From: CAWKZT01 sp963854565
GTDB lineage: Bacteria > Actinomycetota > Acidimicrobiia > Acidimicrobiales > JAHEJN01
DNA length: 5,576 nucleotides
Direction of reading: 5' to 3'
Assembly: GCA_963854565.1 (NCBI GenBank)
Contig: CAWKZT010000122.1
Span: 1 to 5,576 of the forward strand
A model generated the notes under the pieces. It saw only the letters and a program-made list of their open reading frames with translations, made no database searches and was not told the origin of the DNA. The position numbers and the translations under genes are program-made. Numbering within the stretch: position 1 is the stretch's first letter; each line of letters starts with the position of its first letter. Shown here piece after piece: positions 1-5,576 of this stretch.

Positions 1-778
1 GTACCCAGAGTTCGAGTTTGTCGTTCATCTCGTTGAGTCGGGCACCAAGTTGACGCACTTCGGCCGCCAACCGGAGGTCGTTCATCACCATGGCCGAGTA
101 AGCCAAGCCGACCGCAGTTTCCGATAGATCCTTCATCTCGACCAACACGTCGACGGACCGATCGAGATCAGAGAGCCATGCATCTTCCGATACGACGGGT
201 TCCCAAACCGGCGCTCCTGCCATGGAGCGCACCGGCGCAATACCGTCTGGACCGCCGCGTACAAGGAGAACATCATCGGCCCCCACAACGGTTGCCCCGC
301 CGATGTCGGTAATCCATATTTGGTTCCGTTTGATGGCCATCACGCGGGTACCGGTGGCAACAGGAAGTTGGAGCGTGGCCAGTGTCTGGTTGTGCATAGC
401 CGAACCGGCCACCACGGTGACGCGATGGGAAATTTCGTCGGCCTCAGCCAAATCGGCGAGCAGTTGTGGAGGGATACCCACCTTGTGAGTAACGATGCGG
501 GCGATTGATACCGCATCGTTACCAATGCGTTCGATTGCTGTGACCACACGAAGGACCGAAGACATGCCTTCGGCCTCGCGAGGCTGACGTACCGCAAGAA
601 TGCATACCCGTCGCATGTCCTGCGCGAGTTCGTTCATGTCGTCTTCGAGTTCGACGACCTCTTCAGCCATATCGACATCGTCGAAAAACACCGCGCCGTA
701 GGCAAGGTCGACCATGAGTTCACTGAGGTCTTTAGCCTCGGCGAGCATTGTTCTTAAATTTCGGGGTCGGTCATCCAT
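1..778 (-). CDS. PhoU/TrkA-C (RCK_C) domain regulatory protein, 3' end outside the window
   Basis: The frame starts at ATG 778-776 and stays open for 259 codons to the left edge, so the C-terminus is missing. The start is supported by an AAGGA Shine-Dalgarno six bases upstream. An N-terminal PhoU-like helical module (about residues 8-105) contains KDLSELMVDLAY and an acidic helix (EEVVELEDD, 39-47). An RCK_C/TrkA-C domain follows (about 115-182; beta-rich, including TRVMAIKRNQIWITD and DDVLLVRGG). A second PhoU-like module begins at about 205, with KDLSETAVGLAYSAM at 216-230. No Rossmann RCK_N domain, membrane segment or signal peptide is visible, so it is cytosolic. Proteins of this PhoU plus TrkA-C family (COG3273) are often encoded beside SLC41/MgtE-like permeases, as here. 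From the family and its neighbour I infer that it gates or regulates the permease; the ligand is unknown. It is not a classical PhoU of the phosphate system: no pst genes are seen and RCK_C is present. Confidence 0.85.
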   Translation of the reverse strand, partial: MDDRPRNLRTMLAEAKDLSELMVDLAYGAVFFDDVDMAEEVVELEDDMNELAQDMRRVCILAVRQPREAEGMSSVLRVVTAIERIGNDAVSIARIVTHKVGIPPQLLADLAEADEISHRVTVVAGSAMHNQTLATLQLPVATGTRVMAIKRNQIWITDIGGATVVGADDVLLVRGGPDGIAPVRSMAGAPVWEPVVSEDAWLSDLDRSVDVLVEMKDLSETAVGLAYSAMVMNDLRLAAEVRQLGARLNEMNDKLELWV

Positions 779-839
779 CAGACATCCTTAGTGAAACTAA
801 CAAATTTTGAAAACTAAATCTCCGCAAAATGCGAAGCAT
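779..839. other. AT-rich gap between permease and PhoU/RCK_C gene
   Basis: This 61-base gap is clearly richer in A and T than the genes on either side. Read on the minus strand, it holds two similar short segments, TTAGTTTTC and TTAGTTTCA, and then the Shine-Dalgarno of the downstream gene. A weak six-base-pair hairpin with a three-base loop overlaps the permease stop codon, but no clear U-tract makes it a convincing terminator. No clear promoter boxes are visible. The spacing is compatible with co-transcription of the two genes. Confidence 0.5.
785..789 (-). promoter_or_regulatory. Shine-Dalgarno of the PhoU/RCK_C gene
   Basis: AAGGA on the minus strand lies six bases before ATG 778. It decides this start: the ATG at 785-783 is in another frame and meets a TGA four codons later. 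Confidence 0.7.
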
Positions 840-2099
840 TTAGAACACCACCCAGTTGATGGCTAGAACGAAAGTGAACGCGCCCACCAGGTCGAGTACC
901 GAAGTAACGAGCGGGATGCCGTAAGTGTCGGGATCTGCACCGAAATGCACGGCCGCAATGGTGCCGTAGTACGCAACCATGACCACGATCGCGGTGGCAA
1001 TAACGCCACCTATAAGAACAGCCGAAACCATGTCGCCGACCCCTGGTGAGGCGAGCCCTGACCAAGAAGACCCATAGTGCGAAGCTATAGCTACAAGCCC
1101 AAACACAGGTACCGCTAGGGCGAAGGTGGCCCCAACATCGGACCACGCCGCGTTAGACGGTCGGGCGGTTGGAACAAGAAGACCCAAGTGAAGCTTGCTA
1201 GAAAGACGGCTCGACAAGATCCCGCCTAGGGCGCCAGCGGCCGCAAGGTACCCCGGCAACAAAACCAACAGAGCAGGGAACAGTTGAAGATCAACGAGCT
1301 GTTTCTCAACGGTGACTCCGGCTACTAGATCGAGAAGACCGGCCACGATGAGAACCGGAATCGACTCCATAACAATGAGACGCAACAGCCGTGGTGCCCG
1401 AAAGATAGTCATGGCCAAGGCCACCAGCGTTATCGCAACAACTCCCACCGAAGTGACATCAACAATAGTGGAATGTGTGACCAATGTGCCAGCAATGAGA
1501 AGGGCCGGCAGCGTCGCCAAATCGCCGGCTGCTGTCACCAGTGGAGCGGTCACATTGTCAGGATCCCAGCCGTAACGAACTGATCCAGAAGTCAGTGCTA
1601 GCGCGACAAGAAGCACAACCACCGAAGCCATCAGTCCGCCCAACACCGAGATCACCAAGAACTGCCGAATCGTCATTGTGTCGGGTAGTCCAAAGATCAC
1701 CGCCGCCGCCTTTGCCCCGACCGCCACGACAGCCGACACCACAAAAGTCAACACAACTGAGGCCCAAACATTGGCGCCGACCACGCTCTCGAACCGCAAA
1801 CTCAACCGATAGTTTCCGGTATGGATCGAGGTCCCGAGGCGACTACCCAGGGCCCCAAAGATGTTGCCCCGTAGAGCGATCGCCGCGGGCACCAGCAAAA
1901 GCAGGCCAGGAAGTTCGTCGAGGCGTTCCGTCCCGTGGCCCAGAACTAGACCGGCACCAACAGTGGCAATGGCCAGAATCGAAAGCGCCAACAGCGATTG
2001 ACTCAGACCCCGTCTGTCCGGTCCCAGCAACCGACGGAACACCTGACGAACAAACGCGACAGGACCGACGGTGATGCGATGTCGGGTGGAGGCGGCCAT
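840..2099 (-). CDS. Two-domain MgtE/SLC41-type divalent cation (probably Mg2+) permease
   Basis: Integral membrane protein of 419 residues, likely moving Mg2+ or another divalent cation across the cytoplasmic membrane. It consists of two MgtE transmembrane domains in tandem, offset by about 210 residues. The first has the pore-type motif GNIFGALGSRLGTSIHTG (78-95) and a GWDPDN...P...D segment (177-193). The second has GALGGILSSRLSSKLHLG (289-306) and GADPDT...P...D (387-403). D193 and D403 match the conserved last-helix aspartate of MgtE. Hydrophobicity suggests five helices, one linker helix (about 215-233) and five more. The N-terminal and CBS cytosolic domains of classical MgtE are absent. 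This fits the COG1824/SLC41-like permease group, and the PhoU/RCK_C gene next downstream is its usual partner. I chose ATG 2099, preceded by AGAGG. The longer frame opens with TTG at 2141, which lacks a visible ribosome binding site and would add 14 polar residues. Mg2+ is inferred from the family; Co2+ or others remain possible. Confidence 0.87.
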   Translation of the reverse strand: MAASTRHRITVGPVAFVRQVFRRLLGPDRRGLSQSLLALSILAIATVGAGLVLGHGTERLDELPGLLLLVPAAIALRGNIFGALGSRLGTSIHTGNYRLSLRFESVVGANVWASVVLTFVVSAVVAVGAKAAAVIFGLPDTMTIRQFLVISVLGGLMASVVVLLVALALTSGSVRYGWDPDNVTAPLVTAAGDLATLPALLIAGTLVTHSTIVDVTSVGVVAITLVALAMTIFRAPRLLRLIVMESIPVLIVAGLLDLVAGVTVEKQLVDLQLFPALLVLLPGYLAAAGALGGILSSRLSSKLHLGLLVPTARPSNAAWSDVGATFALAVPVFGLVAIASHYGSSWSGLASPGVGDMVSAVLIGGVIATAIVVMVAYYGTIAAVHFGADPDTYGIPLVTSVLDLVGAFTFVLAINWVVF

Positions 2100-2103
2100 A
2101 GAA

Positions 2104-2108
2104 CCTCT
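2104..2108 (-). promoter_or_regulatory. Shine-Dalgarno favouring ATG 2099 for the permease
   Basis: AGAGG on the minus strand ends four bases before ATG 2099. The alternative TTG start at 2141 has no comparable purine-rich stretch upstream. The spacing is slightly short, so the choice of start is probable but not certain. Confidence 0.55.
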
Positions 2109-2162
2109 AGTCTCGCCGATAGATCGCCCTCTGCCCGTCAATACTTACGAAACTGCGCCAGA

Positions 2163-5100
2163 TTACCGAAAATCACGCGACCGGGGTGCCCCCGTAATAG
2201 GAAGAATCTCAAGGTGCTCGGCGATCACATTAACCACGCCTTCGTTTCGTTCAAGACGGCCACGAACCAAAACAGCTGGAGCAGTCTCGGCCACCTCGGC
2301 AAAGCGCTTCCAACAACCTTTGGACACGATGACGTTAATGAGCCCGAACTCGTCTTCGAGATTCAAAAATGTGGTGCCCCCAGCGGTAGCTGGCCGCTGT
2401 CGATGGGTAACAATGCCCGCAACCAATAACTTTCCGCCCAGCGGATGGGTCAACAGGGCATCCGCTGGCACAACCCCGCGCTTACCCAAATCCGCTCGTA
2501 AGAACTTGGTTGGATGCCCATCAGGGGCAACCCCGGAAGCCCACAAGTCGGCGAGGGCCAATTCTTGATCCGACATGCCCGGCAGTTGCGGCGCGTGGAC
2601 CCCAGTAACAATTCCGGGCAATCGATCATTGTGCACTTGCGACATTGCCCCTGCCGCCCACAAAGCGGCCCGACGATCAATCCCAAAACAATCAAAGACC
2701 CCGGCCGTTGCTAAAGATTCGAGCACCTTGCGCGAGAGGCCAACTCGGCGACGGAGATCTTCGATCGAAACATAGGGCTGAGCAGCAACAATCATGGCCG
2801 CAACGTCGTCACCAACATTGCGCACCGAGGCCAACCCCAGTCGAAGTTCCGGACATTGCTTTGACCCAATGATGGCCGAATCAGCCGACGACAAGTTGAG
2901 ATCGGGTGTATGCACTTTGACCCCATGTCGGCGAGCATCTTGGGCCAAGGTGTGCACGCTATAAAAACCCATGGGTTGGGCGTTTATTAAAGCCGCACAG
3001 AACGCGGCCGGATAGTGGCACTTGATCCACGCACTGGCATAAACCAGATAAGCAAAACTCACCGAGTGGCTCTCGGGAAAACCGAAGTTGGCAAACGCGG
3101 CCAACTTCTCCCACACCTGAACCGCAAGATCGCCAATGAGCCCCCGTTCGGCCATGCCCCCAAAGAATCGTTCACGAAGCCTGTCCATACGTTCGGCGCT
3201 GCGCTTTGACCCCATTGCCTGACGAAGTTCGTCTGCTTCGGATGCACTAAACCCCGCCACATCAATCGCCATCTGCATCAGTTGTTCCTGAAACAAAGGA
3301 ATACCCAGGGTCTTGGCCAAGGAACGTTCCAGCAACGGATGAAGAAAGGTCACTGGTTCTTCGCCATTACGACGACGAATGTAGGGGTGCACCGATCCGC
3401 CTTGAATGGGCCCAGGACGGATGAGGGCGACTTCGACGACTAGGTCATAGAACGTGCGCGGTCGCAGCCTTGGCAACGTGGCCATCTGCGCCCGAGACTC
3501 AACCTGAAACACCCCAATCGAGTCGGCCTCACACAACATGTCGTAAACGGCATCGTCTTGCGGGATCGTGGCCAGATCTACGACAACACCGTGGTGATCG
3601 GCCACCAAGTCAAAAGCTCCATGCAGCGCCGTGAGCATTCCTAAACCAAGCAAATCGAATTTCACCAAGCCGGTGGCAGCACAATCTTGCTTATCCCACT
3701 GCAACACCGTGCGGTCCGCTTTAGTGGCCCATTCCACCGGGCAAACTTCGATTACCGGACGATCACAAATAACCATGCCCCCGGAATGCACGCCTAGGTG
3801 TCGGGGAAAATTCTCAATTTCGTATTCGAGTGCCTCGGTTGCCTCATGTGTTTCGGCGGCGTCACCTAATGCCTTCGCAATATCGCGCCGACTTGATCGG
3901 GTGCGATAGGTAATGACATTGGCCACCTGTGCGGCATGGCGACGACCGTGTTTGTTGTACACATATTGGATGGCTTCTTCGCGACGCCCACTCTCGATAT
4001 CAAGATCAATGTCGGGTGGACCATCCCGCTCGGGAGAGAGAAATCGTTCGAACAACAACCCCAATCCCACGGCATCGGCATTAGTAATCCCAATGGCATA
4101 ACAAACCGCCGAGTTCGCCGCTGAGCCCCGACCCTGGCACAAAATGTTGGCCGCACGACAAAAAGCAACGATGTCCCAGACGATCAAGAAGTAACCCGGA
4201 AACCCCAACTGGTCGATCATCAGCAGTTCGTGATCGATCTGTTTATAGGCCCCAGGCACCTTTTCGTTACCCCGGGGTCCGTAACGATTCAAAGCCCCTT
4301 GCTCGGTAATTTTTCGTAGCCACGACATCTCGTCATGCCCCTCGGGACAAGGAAACGGGGGCAAATTTGGCGCCACCAATCGCAAGTCAAAAGCACAATC
4401 CAGGGCCAAATCTGCGGCCCGTTCGACCACCCCGGGATAGCGAGAAAACCAGCATGCTTGCTCGTCGCCTGATCGCAAATGGGCCATACCCGCCGCCGGC
4501 AACCATCCCTCCCCCTCGTTAAGTGACCGCCGTTCACGCACGACAGCCATCGCCGTCGCTAACCGGCGACGTAGTGGGGCGTGATAGCGCACCGCGTTAG
4601 TAGCCACCGCTTGTACCCCGACCTTTTGGGCCATCGCATACAGCGCATCGTTTCTCGTGGAATCGAGGGGATGCCCGTGATCCCACAGCTCGACCACCAC
4701 GTTGTTGCGACCAAAAGCTTGGACCAGTTGCTCTAGTACCCGAGCAGCGGCGGCTTCGCCTTGCCTGGCCCAAGTCGATGGCAACCACCCTTGTTCATCG
4801 CCGGTAAGTACCAACCAGTGTCCCTTGGCTGACCCTTGACCAAACGCCTGCAGATCGGTGAACAACATTTTGGGTTTGCCTTTTGAACCCGCCAGTTGAG
4901 CTTCGCTGATGGCTGTTCCCAGCTGCGCGTACCCCTTTGGGTCGCGAGCCAAGATCACACACTGCGGCAAGACATCGGTACGAAAGGCTTGCTGCCCGGG
5001 CCAAAGTTTTGCCGGCAGTGCCATGGTCGATGCTTCGTTGCGACGTCGAACCCCAAGCGGATCTTCTGCACCCACTGGATTATCGCTAGCGGCGGTGAGA

Positions 5101-5486
5101 TCGCCCGGATGGAAAGTAACCGTTGCGCCGAAGACCGTCTTTAAGTCATGTTCACGGGCCGCTTCGGCAAACCGAACTACCCCATAGAACCCATTGTGAT
5201 CAGTAACGGCCAAGGCTTCGAGTCCAAGACGGACCGCTTCTTCTACTAGCTCTTCGGGGTGAGACGCTCCGTCCAAGAAGCTGAAGTTGGTATGACAGTG
5301 CAGTTCGGCATAACGAGTTGTCGATTGGCCCTGTTCTACCTCGGGGGCCACATAGGTCTCGCGCGTTCGAGCCCAAGCCGGACTATCACCACCATCACCA
5401 GGGGGCTTTGTCTCGCGATGGGCGCGTTTATCGGAAAGTCGACGTTCGAGTTCGGACCAAGGGACCGGTGGATTACGCCACCCCAT
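2163..5486 (-). CDS. dnaE2: Error-prone DNA polymerase III alpha subunit DnaE2
   Basis: A C-family DNA polymerase of 1107 residues, the usual DnaE2 length and shorter than replicative DnaE1. It copies past DNA damage in the cytoplasm and drives induced mutagenesis, classically with ImuA'/ImuB, neither of which is in the window. Domains in order: actinobacterial-type N-terminal leader (MGWRNPPVPW, 1-10); PHP domain (about 58-305; ELHCHTNFSFLDG at 61-73, VTDHNG at 94-99); polymerase palm with GRGSAANS (452-459) and PDIDLDIE (491-498); fingers and thumb with LIRPGPIQGG (688-697); helix-hairpin-helix region (about 829-905); OB fold (about 1018-1095); and the family-typical SRDFR end. The catalytic aspartates D492, D494 and D611 (VKFDLLGL) are present, so polymerase activity should be intact. 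PHP metal ligands are partly lost (T122, A298, R300). I chose ATG 5486 over the adjacent TTG because MGW is the usual start and AGGGTGA precedes it. A LexA box upstream predicts SOS control. Confidence 0.96.
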   Translation of the reverse strand: MGWRNPPVPWSELERRLSDKRAHRETKPPGDGGDSPAWARTRETYVAPEVEQGQSTTRYAELHCHTNFSFLDGASHPEELVEEAVRLGLEALAVTDHNGFYGVVRFAEAAREHDLKTVFGATVTFHPGDLTAASDNPVGAEDPLGVRRRNEASTMALPAKLWPGQQAFRTDVLPQCVILARDPKGYAQLGTAISEAQLAGSKGKPKMLFTDLQAFGQGSAKGHWLVLTGDEQGWLPSTWARQGEAAAARVLEQLVQAFGRNNVVVELWDHGHPLDSTRNDALYAMAQKVGVQAVATNAVRYHAPLRRRLATAMAVVRERRSLNEGEGWLPAAGMAHLRSGDEQACWFSRYPGVVERAADLALDCAFDLRLVAPNLPPFPCPEGHDEMSWLRKITEQGALNRYGPRGNEKVPGAYKQIDHELLMIDQLGFPGYFLIVWDIVAFCRAANILCQGRGSAANSAVCYAIGITNADAVGLGLLFERFLSPERDGPPDIDLDIESGRREEAIQYVYNKHGRRHAAQVANVITYRTRSSRRDIAKALGDAAETHEATEALEYEIENFPRHLGVHSGGMVICDRPVIEVCPVEWATKADRTVLQWDKQDCAATGLVKFDLLGLGMLTALHGAFDLVADHHGVVVDLATIPQDDAVYDMLCEADSIGVFQVESRAQMATLPRLRPRTFYDLVVEVALIRPGPIQGGSVHPYIRRRNGEEPVTFLHPLLERSLAKTLGIPLFQEQLMQMAIDVAGFSASEADELRQAMGSKRSAERMDRLRERFFGGMAERGLIGDLAVQVWEKLAAFANFGFPESHSVSFAYLVYASAWIKCHYPAAFCAALINAQPMGFYSVHTLAQDARRHGVKVHTPDLNLSSADSAIIGSKQCPELRLGLASVRNVGDDVAAMIVAAQPYVSIEDLRRRVGLSRKVLESLATAGVFDCFGIDRRAALWAAGAMSQVHNDRLPGIVTGVHAPQLPGMSDQELALADLWASGVAPDGHPTKFLRADLGKRGVVPADALLTHPLGGKLLVAGIVTHRQRPATAGGTTFLNLEDEFGLINVIVSKGCWKRFAEVAETAPAVLVRGRLERNEGVVNVIAEHLEILPITGAPRSRDFR

Positions 5487-5490
5487 CAAC

Positions 5491-5497
5491 TCACCCT
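5491..5497 (-). promoter_or_regulatory. Shine-Dalgarno of dnaE2
   Basis: AGGGTGA on the minus strand lies four bases before ATG 5486. It would serve the ATG better than the TTG immediately in front of it. Confidence 0.6.
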
Positions 5498-5498
5498 A

Positions 5499-5514
5499 CA
5501 GAACACCAGTTCGA
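5499..5514 (-). promoter_or_regulatory. LexA binding site (SOS box) of dnaE2
   Basis: The minus strand reads TCGAACTGGTGTTCTG. It contains a perfect GAAC-N4-GTTC inverted repeat, and the left arm matches the full TCGAAC half-site known for actinobacterial LexA; the right arm deviates in its last two bases. It ends 12 bases before the dnaE2 ATG, directly in front of the Shine-Dalgarno, so bound LexA would block transcription start or early elongation. dnaE2 is a well-known SOS gene in mycobacteria and other bacteria, which fits the position. I found no second copy with this spacing in the window. Confidence 0.88.
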
Positions 5515-5576
5515 TTAACCCGAAACAAAGTCACCCCGCCTCCCCCTTTTATCGTTCTCGGAGTGTGAGCAGTGCG
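5515..5576. other. Upstream region of dnaE2 with G-rich minus strand
   Basis: These 62 bases reach the right edge and presumably contain the dnaE2 promoter, although I cannot assign -35 and -10 boxes with confidence. The minus strand carries closely spaced G runs (GGGGGAGGCGGGG, 5534-5546). One minus frame is open from the edge to a TAA at 5551-5549 and could be the tail of an upstream gene. On the plus strand, a GTG at 5572 preceded by GGAG could equally begin a divergent gene. Too little is present to choose between them. Confidence 0.4.

Noticed and set aside
827..841. Small hairpin AAATGC-GAA-GCATTT at the end of the permease
   Set aside because: Six mostly A-T pairs overlap the stop codon and there is no proper U-tract after it, so it is too weak to call a terminator.
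1541..2074. Plus-strand open frame of 177 codons
   Set aside because: It lies opposite the permease. Its translation is rich in Pro, Arg and Ser with no domain pattern, as expected of an antisense shadow in GC-rich DNA.
2136..2141. TTGACG on the minus strand as a -35 box for the permease
   Set aside because: No acceptable -10 hexamer lies 16-18 bases downstream, so the match alone is not enough.
2100..2141. Extension of the permease to a TTG start at 2141
   Set aside because: There is no Shine-Dalgarno before the TTG. The added residues are polar and lie outside the conserved domain, and ATG 2099 has AGAGG in front of it.
1998..2568. Two plus-strand frames of 143 and 165 codons spanning the permease-dnaE2 junction
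   Set aside because: Both run antisense through conserved parts of the two real genes. Their translations show no recognisable motif and they have no clear ribosome binding site.
3321..3330. GGAACGTTCC palindrome resembling a LexA site
   Set aside because: The half-sites have no four-base spacer, and it lies inside dnaE2 coding sequence where the residues are explained by the protein.
4046..4053. GTTCGAAC palindrome
   Set aside because: The half-sites are in the wrong order for a LexA box and it is internal to dnaE2.

Overview
The window carries three genes, all on the minus strand, so the biological reading order runs from high to low coordinates. They are an error-prone DNA polymerase (dnaE2), a two-domain MgtE/SLC41-type divalent-cation permease, and the first 259 codons of a PhoU/TrkA-C (RCK_C) regulatory protein that runs off the left edge. 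Coding sequence fills nearly everything. The two gaps between genes are about 60 bases each, and 90 bases of upstream DNA lie at the right edge. I found no RNA genes, mobile elements, CRISPR arrays or long repeats.

The organism is most likely an actinobacterium. The DNA is moderately GC-rich. The polymerase is a DnaE2 of the type common in Actinobacteria, with an MGW...PWSELERRLS start and an SRDFR end. A LexA operator of the actinobacterial/Firmicutes type (TCGAAC-N4-GTTC) sits just upstream of it. A class such as Acidimicrobiia would fit, but that is an inference from general character and not from a marker gene.

Layout from right to left: 5487-5576 is the dnaE2 control region, with the LexA box, a Shine-Dalgarno and a G-rich stretch. 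2163-5486 is dnaE2. 2100-2162 is a short gap with the ribosome binding site of the next gene. 840-2099 is the permease. 779-839 is an AT-rich gap with a good Shine-Dalgarno. 1-778 is the PhoU/RCK_C protein, incomplete at its 3' end.

The permease and the PhoU/RCK_C protein form a recognisable functional pair: a transporter lacking the cytosolic N and CBS domains that gate classical MgtE, followed by a separate cytosolic protein that probably does the gating. Both look internally duplicated. The permease is a single-chain pseudo-dimer (5+1+5 membrane helices), and the regulator carries two PhoU-like helical modules around an RCK_C domain. Because no terminator is evident after dnaE2, SOS-induced transcription may read into the cation-transport pair, but this is unproven. 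Nothing here is clearly a wholly new system. The most interesting points are the transporter-regulator architecture, the eroded PHP metal site of DnaE2 and the SOS linkage.
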